From: an uncultured Bacteroidales bacterium
GTDB lineage: Bacteria; Bacteroidota; Bacteroidia; Bacteroidales; UBA932
Direction: 5' to 3'
NCBI GenBank assembly: GCA_934725015.1
Contig: CAKVAS010000004.1
Span: 133,248-197,247 of the forward strand
Length of the DNA: 64,000 bases
Below are positions 43,901 through 51,843 of this stretch, in pieces. Numbering within the stretch: the stretch's first letter is position 1; each line of letters begins with the position of its first letter. The position numbers and the translations under genes are program-made. The notes under the pieces were generated by a model. That model saw only the letters and a list, made by a program, of their open reading frames with translations, ran no database searches and had not been told where the DNA came from.

Positions 43901-45017
43901 CAAAGCCGCCTTTCTTGTTGCGGTCAAAGATTCCGCGCCCGTCCAGATAGCTCAGGGCATCGTCGGTCTGCATCTTGGCCACCTTCCAGAGGTCGCGTGC
44001 AGTCTCCAAGTCCCCCGTCTCCTTTGCATATTCCAGAAGCGCCACATTGAACAGCAGACTGTAGGTCAGGCAATATGAACCCACCTGCGGATGCGGTTCC
44101 GGACGCTCGAATACATTTGCCCAAAGCCTGCCGTCCGGCGACGAAAGCCCGGCCAGGAGATAGAGACAGCGCTTCGTGAGTCCGTGCTGCTTAAAGGAAT
44201 GTGTGTTGGCGAGCGACTCCAAATATAGGTCGCCTATCCACAGCCTCTGGTCCCGTTTCGGGCCGTCCTCATAGACCGTCTGCATACATTCGGCTAAAGT
44301 CTTGACAGCAACGTCGTTAATCTGGCTTATGATTTCCGGTGTTCCTTCCGCAAGGCCTGTATGAAGCTCCCCGGCGGAACTTGTCGCCGTGAACCACACA
44401 TCATCCAGCGCATAGTCAAAGTCCGGGGAGTCCGCCAGCCTTTCAATCTTCATATACCTTCCGGACAGCCTCCTCTCAATGGTGACCGGAGCCGTCACGT
44501 CGAAAATGGTTATCACCTCATCCTGCATCCATGCCCTGCTGAGCGTCCCCGGAAAAGGGTCGAGCGGCGTGTTCATCTCCGCCGGCAGTTCCGAGAAGCT
44601 GCATCTGAGACGCACAGGCCCGTCCTGAACCCTGCTCAGTGTCCTGAACCGCAGCGTGAAATGTCCCGTCAGATGCCGTCCGAAGTCCAGGGTGAAGCTG
44701 TCGAAATTCTTGAACGACTTGTCGCAGACTTCGGAGATCTCGCCGCATTTCTCCATTCTCCATCCCTGAAACGCCCCGTTGTCTTCGACCGCCTTCACGA
44801 GACATACCGGCTTCACGACCGTTTCCGTCAGTTCCGGCTTCTCCTCCTCCGCAATCCTGAGCCATTCCGCACGCCGCTCCCCATAGACATCGTCCGTGGC
44901 GGCAGTGTCGGTTTCCTGCGCCTCCGCCGAAAAGCCAAAGGTTGCCGCGTTCAGAATGAAAAGGTTCAGAATGAGAAGAATATGCCGCATGGTTTTGAAT
45001 GTATGGGAATGTTTCAT
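40923..45017 (-). CDS. GH78-like / GH3 fusion glycosidase
   Basis: 1364 residues with a signal peptide (LILNLFILNAATFGFSAEAQ). Residues about 60-640 look like an alpha-L-rhamnosidase-type module: a beta-sandwich, then a six-hairpin (alpha/alpha)6 domain with the signature DGPKRDQRLWIGD at 251-263 and ACHAWSCTPVYFIHKYPEI near the end. Residues about 665-1364 are GH3: TIMADGPAGLRIS, GVDVLLGPSMNIMRNPLCGRNFEYMSEDP (in two runs), LKHFAANNQETNR, and nucleophile D840 in MVMTDWIG. A fibronectin III-like tail ends it (VTNTGKTAGKEVVQLYA). Either of these families normally stands alone, so the fusion is unusual. Third gene of a minus-strand operon. Confidence 0.88.
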   Translation of the reverse strand: MKHSHTFKTMRHILLILNLFILNAATFGFSAEAQETDTAATDDVYGERRAEWLRIAEEEKPELTETVVKPVCLVKAVEDNGAFQGWRMEKCGEISEVCDKSFKNFDSFTLDFGRHLTGHFTLRFRTLSRVQDGPVRLRCSFSELPAEMNTPLDPFPGTLSRAWMQDEVITIFDVTAPVTIERRLSGRYMKIERLADSPDFDYALDDVWFTATSSAGELHTGLAEGTPEIISQINDVAVKTLAECMQTVYEDGPKRDQRLWIGDLYLESLANTHSFKQHGLTKRCLYLLAGLSSPDGRLWANVFERPEPHPQVGSYCLTYSLLFNVALLEYAKETGDLETARDLWKVAKMQTDDALSYLDGRGIFDRNKKGGFVWLFMDWRNGLEESTAMQGLTAFALDKTYELAELVGEEKAVTAYPATARKMRTAARKHLYDKELGLYVSGPDRQVSWISQVWAVIGGIARPEEGRGLLERVALCGKAVRIGSPYGNHYLVEAMIASGMKDEARDFVIDYWGGMVRKGADTFWEVYDPEDDRLSPYRFSPLNSACHAWSCTPVYFIHKYPEIFQCGGERASDGASASGSPLSEDDGTRIKLRHDNIGGIVAVMTLAEKARLLNGASAGTLHGLDYVANASGAVPGAAGPTAEFPQYGIPQTIMADGPAGLRISPVREGDAREYWCTAFPVGSALAASWNTGLVRKMCRAMGEEAYANGVDVLLGPSMNIMRNPLCGRNFEYMSEDPVLGGFIAAAYVNGIQDSGVGACLKHFAANNQETNRDGNDVIASEKTLQDIYYRTFGVALRHCSPLTVMTSYNKINGTFCCESSALLEGVLRKQLGFKGMVMTDWIGRRNTAAQVLAGNDLIMPGSQEQIDDIIRSVSTGELPVSAVNRNAERILEYVTATPSFRKAAGEGCGDFGNGEYDAEAHEDAAREMASEAMVLLRNNGALPFKVEAERNGEFRTGKQATPLRLALYGLRSYDLIAGGTGSGHVNCREVSQIDKALESRGFAVDAPLRELYRTHLANEWSRIRGSSAWVLLDFGHPMIPEMPLEAVTVSARCAETDAAVVTIGRSAGEASDRSLDGHYRLSTEEISALHEICDCYHSQGKPVVAVLNVDGAMEMNGWESLPDAVLLAWLPGQEGGEAVADILCGRVNPSGRLPFSLTRSYWDNASARDFPAYTAAVPQPYMGFQETWTPSRSGRNYDFTVYEEGTSVGYRRLLEKGIPAACPFGFGLSYTTFSCGDFHIRKVSGKEAASGKNPELSGQAQDNAALPCIEVSCTVTNTGKTAGKEVVQLYATAPDGKFRELKAFHKTSLLNPGESETVRLRLTPDDLASYDETAGLRKVTRGKWTFSLCTDAETVRQRGTTIIK

Positions 45018-45089
45018 AATGAAGTGTGTTTCATTGAGGTGTATTTATTGAACTGAGGTGTATTTATTGAGGAGTATGCGCCTTCGGGA

Positions 45090-46409
45090 TTATTCCGCCG
45101 CTTGGGTGATATGAATTTGAAACATTTGGAGTGAGCCCATGGCGAACCAGTCATTTCCCCAAAGATTTAATGTCACGTCATTGTTTCCGAAAGGAGAATC
45201 AAAGAATATGTTTATGTCGGCTTTTCTTTCCTCTCCGGTCGTATTGTCTTGATATGATATGAGATATTGATTTGTTCCCGTAAGACTTGCGGAAACCCAG
45301 TCACCCGTACTTTCAATCCTGCACCATCCTCTTTGCTCGACCGTAGCCTCGGTGTTGTTGATTGCTATATGGTAGCTGTCACTCTGAACCGTTCCCGATG
45401 TTGACGGAACACTTCGCGAAATTGTGCAGGTCTGGTTGGTTCCCCATTCTGTCCAGATCCAGAACCTTGGCACTACGCTTACACTCCTTGTCCCCTTATC
45501 CAAATTCAGATAAAAAGTATAAAGCTGTCCATCCTCCCAAGTCTTAGTTGCCGAAGAATCAAAGATATATGCCGCTCCTGCATTCGTATAGACCGTAATC
45601 ACGAATCCTTCTGTCGTTGCGGGAACAATCGGCAGATAGACTGCGGCCGCATTTTCCTTTCCCGTCCGTCCTTCAAGCGGCCAGGCCTCCGAGAGAGCCA
45701 CGCGGACGCTCGACCCGCAAGTCCCTCCGACAGTTGCGGCATCTCCTGCAAGGTCATAGTCATACTCAGTCGCGGAAATGTTCGCCCCGGCGCTCTTAGT
45801 TTCAAGCTTCACCGCAGTCACGCTTTCAGCCGCCCTCTTGCCAGAATCCGAGTAAATCACCGTGCGCACCACTGCGCCTGTCATCTTCAGCCTCGGCTCG
45901 ATGCTTGCCGCGCCCACGCTTATGTCCGTCGATTCCGCCGAAACAAACCTGAAATTCTCTGAACTTCCGGCTCTTGCCTGTGTCAGTTCCGCAGGGAAAC
46001 TGAAGCGGTGAACCGTCCCCTTGCCGGCTCCGGCAATGTAAGGATAGACGAAATATGCGCTCGTCGCCTTTTCCGGAACGCTTGCCGTGAACGTCGCTCC
46101 CTTGTCGGCCGCGATGCTGATGCCGGTGCTGTGAACCGATGCCCATGTGTTGTCGCCGGTTCCTGCGATTATTCCGAGCTTTTCCGCGTCGGTGCTTTCC
46201 CAGCTCATGCCTTCTCCGTCGGAGAACACGGCCTTGCTTGCGGGTGACTGCGCGGAGCCGTTGCCCTCGGCGATGAAGCCGGAAACGTCCGCGAGATTTC
46301 CCGGAACGCTGACCATGATTTCCCTTGTCCGAACCGGAGCGTCAATTCCCTCCGTGCAGGCAGTCGCGATTACTGCCATAAAAACTGATGTCAAAAATGC
46401 CTTTTTCAT
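45090..46409 (-). CDS. Fimbrillin-like lipoprotein (second copy)
   Basis: 439 residues. MKKAFLTSVFMAVIATACTEG is a lipoprotein signal. The fimbrillin-type domain resembles that of the 38816 protein: SPASKAVFSDGEGMSWESTDAEKLGI, ATFTASVPEKATSAYFVYPYIAG, EPRLKMTGAVVRTVIYS, YLPIVPATTEGFVITVYTNAGAAY and LYTFYLNLDKG. One BACON-like C-terminal module follows (VEQRGWCRIESTGDWVSASL to FQIHITQAAE). It lies 20 bp after the small peptide gene and 72 bp before the fusion glycosidase. A surface glucan-binding or adhesive role is inferred. Confidence 0.8.
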   Translation of the reverse strand: MKKAFLTSVFMAVIATACTEGIDAPVRTREIMVSVPGNLADVSGFIAEGNGSAQSPASKAVFSDGEGMSWESTDAEKLGIIAGTGDNTWASVHSTGISIAADKGATFTASVPEKATSAYFVYPYIAGAGKGTVHRFSFPAELTQARAGSSENFRFVSAESTDISVGAASIEPRLKMTGAVVRTVIYSDSGKRAAESVTAVKLETKSAGANISATEYDYDLAGDAATVGGTCGSSVRVALSEAWPLEGRTGKENAAAVYLPIVPATTEGFVITVYTNAGAAYIFDSSATKTWEDGQLYTFYLNLDKGTRSVSVVPRFWIWTEWGTNQTCTISRSVPSTSGTVQSDSYHIAINNTEATVEQRGWCRIESTGDWVSASLTGTNQYLISYQDNTTGEERKADINIFFDSPFGNNDVTLNLWGNDWFAMGSLQMFQIHITQAAE

Positions 46410-46429
46410 AATGCAAAAGTCTTAACTGG

Positions 46430-46585
46430 TTATTCCCAGGTGCTGTCATAGGACGAGCTGTCCTGACCGATGATGAAGTTCTTCGCGCCATTCGACGCGT
46501 CGTTCCCGAATGATGTGGCGAACCCTGACTCAAGTGCCAGTTCGACCTTCACGACTGATGGTGATGTGTAAGTTTTGGTATGCAT
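46430..46585 (-). CDS. Short conserved peptide, ESGFA family (copy 2)
   Basis: 51 residues (MHTKTYTSPSVVKVELALES start; GFATSFGNDAS middle; YDSTWE end), read from the ATG at 46585. It is clearly related to the 56-residue peptide at 38633 and occupies the same place directly upstream of a fimbrillin-like lipoprotein gene. No signal peptide or membrane segment. Its 5' leader contains a perfect 25-bp tandem duplication (46604-46653). Minus strand TATGTTTG (46685-46692) is a likely -7 box. Confidence 0.75.
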   Translation of the reverse strand: MHTKTYTSPSVVKVELALESGFATSFGNDASNGAKNFIIGQDSSSYDSTWE

Positions 46586-46603
46586 ATCGTTATTATTTTG
46601 TGT

Positions 46604-46653
46604 TGTCTCATGTGTTTCGGGCAAGCCCTGTCTCATGTGTTTCGGGCAAGCCC
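46604..46653 (-). repeat. Perfect 25-bp tandem duplication in a 5' leader
   Basis: Two identical units, 46604-46628 and 46629-46653. Each contains the small palindrome GGGCAAGCCC. They lie between the -7 box and the ATG of the small peptide gene, so they are probably in its untranslated leader. The rest of 46586-47016 holds the two divergent promoters and no other gene. Confidence 0.9.
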
Positions 46654-46865
46654 TTGACACCGTGCCTTATTTCAGAATACTCCGCAAACATAGGGCTTTC
46701 GGGCATAATATGGAATGCCGGAAAATATAAAGTAGGGCAGATGCTATGCCTTTTGAAGATAAATGGTTGATATATATTTATTTATACAAAATTCTCCTGC
46801 GATGAAAGTAAATGCCCGAAAATCCTCTGTGTAAAATGATACGCCTTACTTTTGTGTTTATGCAA

Positions 46866-46951
46866 GTTGTTGAGAGTCAATGGTGTGAGTTTTTGTGAGT
46901 TTACTTTCTCAGAAAATGTGGCTGCGTGTGAACATGAAAATACTACTTTTG
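46866..46951 (+). promoter_or_regulatory. Candidate regulator site and promoter of susC
   Basis: 46866-46900 matches the element before the GH16 gene: GTTGTTGAGAGTC then GTGTGAGTTTTTGTGAGT. TACTTTTG at 46944-46951 is the -7 box with no -33 TTTG. The gap from element to -7 box is 43 nt here and 32 nt at the GH16 gene, a difference of 11, about one helical turn. Confidence 0.6.
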
Positions 46952-47016
46952 CAGACCGTCTTTTCAGAATGGACGGGCCGACACATGAAATACGAACGCT
47001 AAAACGCAGGATATAA

Positions 47017-50000
47017 ATGAAAAAGTCTGTACTTGCATTCAGCATAATTCTGCTGATTTTCACTTGGGGGGGGGTACATAATGACGCCTTAGCCCAGAAC
47101 ATCACGATAAGGGGCCGGGTCACCGATGCCACCACAAAACTGCCGATTGACTATGCGGCTGTAGTGGCGAAGGGAGCGAACCTCGCCGAGATGACGGACG
47201 CGGACGGCGCCTACGAGATCAGGGTTGCTCCGGGAACGACGCTCGAATATTCCTGTCTCGGCTACATCTCAAAGACAATCAAGGTCACAGAAGGGGGAGT
47301 GCAGAACGTCGTCCTCGAAACCGACGCAATTTCGCTTGACGCCGTCGTGGCAATCGGCTACGGCACCACCAAGCGAAGCGATGTCACGGGAGCAGTGTCG
47401 TCAGTCACGGCGGACGAACTGAAGGTCGCCCCCGTCGCATCCGTCGATCAGGCCATGCAGGGACGTGTCGCGGGAGTCACCGTGAACGCCCAGTCCGGAC
47501 AGCCGGGACAGGCCGCGCAGGTGCGCATCAGGGGAATAGGCACGGTGAACAACTCCTCTCCTATATATGTGGTTGACGGGGTCATCACCGAGGACATATC
47601 CTTCCTCAACTCCGCCGACGTCGCGTCCATGGAGATCCTCAAGGACGCATCCTCCGCCGCGATTTACGGCTCGCGCGGAGCAAACGGAGTCATAATAATC
47701 ACCACCAAGAGCGGAGCGGAAGGCAAGGTCAAGGTATCCTTCGACTGCTACGGCGGCGTCCAGAACATCTGGCGCACGCTCGACCTGATGAAGAGGGACG
47801 AATATGTCGAGACCATGGTGAAAATCGGGAACTCCGACGCCGAGCGCAAGGAACTCAAGCGCGGATTTACGAACTGGCTGAGCACCTATCGCCTCGGCCG
47901 CGACTACTACGCCACTCCTGAGACCTTCAGCTACGAGACGCAGGAAACCGACTGGCAGTCCGAGGTCCAGCACAAGAACGCCGCTATCCAGAACTATCAC
48001 ATATCCCTCGACGGCGGAACGGACAAAATCAAGTATTCTCTCTCCGCAGGCTATTTCGCGCAGGACGGAACCATAAAGGAATCGTTCTACAACCGTCTCA
48101 CTCTCAGGACGAACGCATCCTACGAAATAACGAAGTGGCTCAAGCTCGGCACCAACCTTTCCTACATCACCTCGAAGTCCCGCGCCCTCGGCAACAACGC
48201 CCAGTACAACGGCGTGCTCTTTCAGGCAATTTCCATGGCCCCGTGGGACCCTACCCACTATCCGGAGGGAACGCTCTCCAAGTCCGGCGAGGACATAAGC
48301 GGAAAGATTGCCGCCTCGACGAACTACACCAATGTCTATAACCCGTTCACCCAGCTTGAGACCTCGCATCCGGACAACTCCGACGAGCGCCTTCTCGCCA
48401 ACGGCTACCTCGAAATCAAGCCATGGGAGTGGCTCACCTTCAAGTCCAGCGTCAGCATGAACCGCTACGGCTGGCAGAACCGCAGCTACCGCGAGAAATA
48501 CCACTTCTCCGACTACGACACCAATGCCAAGAACTCCGTTTCGGCGAGTCTCGGACGCAGCACCGAGATGTTCTACGAGAACACCCTCACTTTCGCGAAA
48601 AAGTTCGCGGGCAAGCATGACGTCTCCGTGATGGTCGGGCAGACGACGGAGGAGTACAACTACTACTCCCTCTCGGGCGGAGGCTCGACCCTGCTCGTGA
48701 CCGACCCTAACCGCTGGTACGTCTCCAACACCACCGAGGACAAGAACGCCAGCGACGCAGTTTCGAGGACAAGGAGGCTCTCATTCCTCGGCCGCTTCTT
48801 CTATGGCTACGACAACCGCTACCTGCTCACCGCGAACTTCCGCGCCGACGGCTCGTCCAAGTTCCCGAACAACACCTGGGGCTACTTCCCGTCAGTCGCA
48901 CTCGCATGGCGGGTCTCTCAGGAGCACTTTATGGAGAACAGCAAGGATGTGGTGGATAATCTCAAGGTCCGTCTGAGCTGGGGACAGATAGGAAACGACA
49001 AAATCGGCGACGGGGCGTTCACCCAGTCCATCATGCAGGGCCTTACATTCGTCAGCTACCCTTTCGGCGACACCACGGGCGACTGGTCCACGGCATACGT
49101 TCCCGGGGCGGCGGTCACTACATACGTGAACACCGGCGGCAAGTGGGAATACACCGAGCAGATTAACCTCGGAGTCGATTTCGGCTTCTGGAACAGCAAG
49201 CTCTACGGAAACATCGACGCCTACATCCGCAACACCTACGATATGCTGCTTTCAGTGAAGGCTCCTGCAACAGTCGGAAATCTCTACTCCAGCACGATGA
49301 ACGTCGGCACGGTGAGCAACAAGGGTCTCGAAATCACCCTCGGACACGCCAACGCCGTCGGGGATTTCCGCTACGACATCAACGGCAACCTCTCGTTTGT
49401 CCGGAACCGCCTCACGCACCTCAACGGCGGCGAGAGAATCCAGGGAGGCTACACCATGTGCGACGAGGGGCTTCCGCTCTTCTGCCTCTGGGGATGGGAA
49501 TATGAAGGGATATACCAGTCCGACGATGAGGTCCGGGAGCATCAGTTCGGCGCTTCCAACCTCACCGAACACGCCGGGGATGCCCGCTACAAGGACCAGA
49601 ACGGCGACGGGATTATTGACACCAACGACATGGTGAACATCGGAAATCCGTTCCCGTGGCTCTCCTACGGTCTCAATTTCACTATGAACTGGAAAGGCTT
49701 TGACTTCTCGATGTTCCTTCAGGGAGTCTATGGCAGCAAGATTTACAACGCCCTCCGCCGTCAGACCGAAGGCGACGGACGGCAGGCCACGCTGAGCACC
49801 GCGATGCGCAATGTGTGGACCCCGACATCGGCCGACGGCATAATCCCGAATCCTTCCGGGTCTTCAAGGAACTATGACGCAAACTCCCGCTTCGTCGAGG
49901 ACGGCTCATATCTCCGTCTGAAGAACATCCAGCTCGGCTACACGATTCCGAACCGTCTCACGCAGAAGTTCCACGTCTCCTCATGGCGATTCTATGTCTC

Positions 50001-50124
50001 CGCGAACAACCTGCTGACTTTCACCAAGTACAGCGGCTACGACCCGGAGGTCGGCGGCGGGGTCGATTGGGGAAACTACCCGCAGTCGCGCACGATACTT
50101 TTCGGAACATCACTTAATTTCTAA
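47017..50124 (+). CDS. susC: SusC-type TonB-dependent outer-membrane transporter
   Basis: 1035 residues. Signal peptide, then a CarboxypepD_reg-like domain (ITIRGRVTDATTKLPIDYAAV), a TonB-box region (LDAVVAIGYGTTKRSDVTGAVSSV), the plug (SPIYVVDGVITEDISFLNSADVASMEILKDASSAAIYGSRGANGVIIITTK in runs) and a beta-barrel ending in aromatic Phe (TILFGTSLNF). It imports oligosaccharides produced at the surface together with SusD. A run of nine G (47066-47074) within the signal-peptide codons is unusual and could slip. The gene is followed by susD 7 bp on. Confidence 0.97.
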   Translation: MKKSVLAFSIILLIFTWGGVHNDALAQNITIRGRVTDATTKLPIDYAAVVAKGANLAEMTDADGAYEIRVAPGTTLEYSCLGYISKTIKVTEGGVQNVVLETDAISLDAVVAIGYGTTKRSDVTGAVSSVTADELKVAPVASVDQAMQGRVAGVTVNAQSGQPGQAAQVRIRGIGTVNNSSPIYVVDGVITEDISFLNSADVASMEILKDASSAAIYGSRGANGVIIITTKSGAEGKVKVSFDCYGGVQNIWRTLDLMKRDEYVETMVKIGNSDAERKELKRGFTNWLSTYRLGRDYYATPETFSYETQETDWQSEVQHKNAAIQNYHISLDGGTDKIKYSLSAGYFAQDGTIKESFYNRLTLRTNASYEITKWLKLGTNLSYITSKSRALGNNAQYNGVLFQAISMAPWDPTHYPEGTLSKSGEDISGKIAASTNYTNVYNPFTQLETSHPDNSDERLLANGYLEIKPWEWLTFKSSVSMNRYGWQNRSYREKYHFSDYDTNAKNSVSASLGRSTEMFYENTLTFAKKFAGKHDVSVMVGQTTEEYNYYSLSGGGSTLLVTDPNRWYVSNTTEDKNASDAVSRTRRLSFLGRFFYGYDNRYLLTANFRADGSSKFPNNTWGYFPSVALAWRVSQEHFMENSKDVVDNLKVRLSWGQIGNDKIGDGAFTQSIMQGLTFVSYPFGDTTGDWSTAYVPGAAVTTYVNTGGKWEYTEQINLGVDFGFWNSKLYGNIDAYIRNTYDMLLSVKAPATVGNLYSSTMNVGTVSNKGLEITLGHANAVGDFRYDINGNLSFVRNRLTHLNGGERIQGGYTMCDEGLPLFCLWGWEYEGIYQSDDEVREHQFGASNLTEHAGDARYKDQNGDGIIDTNDMVNIGNPFPWLSYGLNFTMNWKGFDFSMFLQGVYGSKIYNALRRQTEGDGRQATLSTAMRNVWTPTSADGIIPNPSGSSRNYDANSRFVEDGSYLRLKNIQLGYTIPNRLTQKFHVSSWRFYVSANNLLTFTKYSGYDPEVGGGVDWGNYPQSRTILFGTSLNF

Positions 50125-50131
50125 GATATTT

Positions 50132-51760
50132 ATGAGACTCAGATATATAATATATGTATTGGCTTCAGCCCTCTGCCTGACTTCCTGCAACAAGTGGCTT
50201 CAGGCGGAGCAGCCTAACGAATCGAAGCTCAGCGACTTCTTCATCACCAGAAGCGCGGCCGAACAGGCGGTGAACGGGTGCTATGTCCCGATGACATGGA
50301 ACCTCGGCGGGACCTACTGCAACGAGTGGCTCATCGGGGACGTCGCCTCCGACGACGCGATAAAGGGCGGCGAGTACCTGAAGGATATGCCGGACGCGTT
50401 CGACATCTGCAAGTTTCAGGTCGTTCCGAGCAACGGGCTTCTTGAGGCATTCTACACCGCGCAGTTCATCGGCGTCGCCCGCTGCAACCAGGCCATCGCG
50501 TCAATCCGCGAGATGGCTCTTCCCGAGGACATGACCGAGGCTGACCGCAGCCGCTTCATAGCGGAGGCGCAGTTCATGAGGGCGTTCTACTATTTCCGTC
50601 TTGTGCGCCTCTTCGGAGGCGTTCCCTACACGACCGAGCCTATCCTTGACTCACGCGACTGGAAAAAGCAGCGTGAAAGCGCTGACAGGATTTACGAACT
50701 CGTGATTTCCGACCTTGAGGCCGCCGAGCCCGTGCTTCCTCAGCGCGACGGCTATGCGGCTTCCGAACTCGGGCGTGCTACGAAAGGCGCCGCCGACGCT
50801 CTCCTGATGAAGGTGAACCTCTACCGAAAGAACTACGGCGAAGTTCTCAAGTGGGGAAAGTCAATCATCGGTTCGGGAAAATATGACCTTGCGCCGGACT
50901 ACTTCTCACAGTTCCTGCCGGAGAACGAATGGAACATCGAGTCCGTCTTTGAAATAAACTATGTCGAGGACATGTACTCGGACTACGGTGGATTCGGATT
51001 CACTCGCGGAACGTTCACCACGGTGATGATGCGCCCGCGTTCCGCCAAGGTCGGGGGAGTGTCCGGCTGGGGATATGACCGTCCGACATGGGACCTGTAC
51101 GCCGAATATGAGGCCGGTGACCCTCGCCGCGACTGGACTATTCTGGAGCAGCTCCCGTCCGAGGTGGAGAACGAGACCGCCGAGGCCCATTATGCCAACT
51201 GCTTCTATAACAGGAAGTACCAGCAGGAACAGTACCCTGCATCCGCAGAGGCGACGGCAAAGGGGCTGCGCTACGATTTTCCCGAACTGGGGCATCCGTC
51301 CCGCGCCGGGCTGAACTGGAAGGAAATCCGCTATGCCGACGTGCTCCTGATGTATGCCGAGGCGGCGATTGAGAGCGGGGTCGAACTTGACGTTGCGAAG
51401 ACATACATCAACGACGTGCGTCATCGTGCCAGCGCCTCGCTCCCGGAGGTTGAGGCGACCCGCGAGGCTCTGCGGCACGAGCGCCGCGTGGAGCTTGCGA
51501 TGGAGGGGCACCGCTGGTTCGACCTCTGCCGCTGGGGCGTCGCCAAGGAGACGATGAACGCCTACCGCGAGAAGTTCAGGATTGCGAACTGGAACGCGCT
51601 CAAGGCCGAATACCCGTTCATCAGCGGCATCGACTCCGGCAAGTTCGAGCTGCTTGACGGCGACGACATGAACGAGTTCAAGGACTGCCACTATCTGATG
51701 CCTATCCCGCAGGAGGAAGTCCGTCTCGCCGGCCTGACTCAGAACGAGGGGTACAATTGA
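50132..51760 (+). CDS. susD: SusD/RagB-type surface glycan-binding lipoprotein
   Basis: 542 residues. Lipobox LCLTSC. The N-terminal SusD-like TPR region includes SAAEQAVNGCYVPM and RFIAEAQFMRAFYYFRLVRLFGGVPYTTEP (in two runs), and the C-terminal RagB region contains RYADVLLMYAEAAIESG, RHERRVELAMEGHRWFDLCRWG and the typical end CHYLMPIPQEEVRLAGLTQNEGYN. It acts as the lid on the SusC barrel and hands over glucan fragments. Confidence 0.97.
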   Translation: MRLRYIIYVLASALCLTSCNKWLQAEQPNESKLSDFFITRSAAEQAVNGCYVPMTWNLGGTYCNEWLIGDVASDDAIKGGEYLKDMPDAFDICKFQVVPSNGLLEAFYTAQFIGVARCNQAIASIREMALPEDMTEADRSRFIAEAQFMRAFYYFRLVRLFGGVPYTTEPILDSRDWKKQRESADRIYELVISDLEAAEPVLPQRDGYAASELGRATKGAADALLMKVNLYRKNYGEVLKWGKSIIGSGKYDLAPDYFSQFLPENEWNIESVFEINYVEDMYSDYGGFGFTRGTFTTVMMRPRSAKVGGVSGWGYDRPTWDLYAEYEAGDPRRDWTILEQLPSEVENETAEAHYANCFYNRKYQQEQYPASAEATAKGLRYDFPELGHPSRAGLNWKEIRYADVLLMYAEAAIESGVELDVAKTYINDVRHRASASLPEVEATREALRHERRVELAMEGHRWFDLCRWGVAKETMNAYREKFRIANWNALKAEYPFISGIDSGKFELLDGDDMNEFKDCHYLMPIPQEEVRLAGLTQNEGYN

Positions 51761-51843
51761 TTCCCGAATTTCGTCCGGCAATGCCGGAGCGGACATCTGA
51801 AACGTTTGAAAAACAAATATAAACCACTTAAAAACACAGTTTT

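Noticed and set aside
47401..48618. 405-residue antisense frame over susC
   Set aside because: Shadow of the susC codons; valine/glycine-rich low-information sequence and no start or promoter signal.
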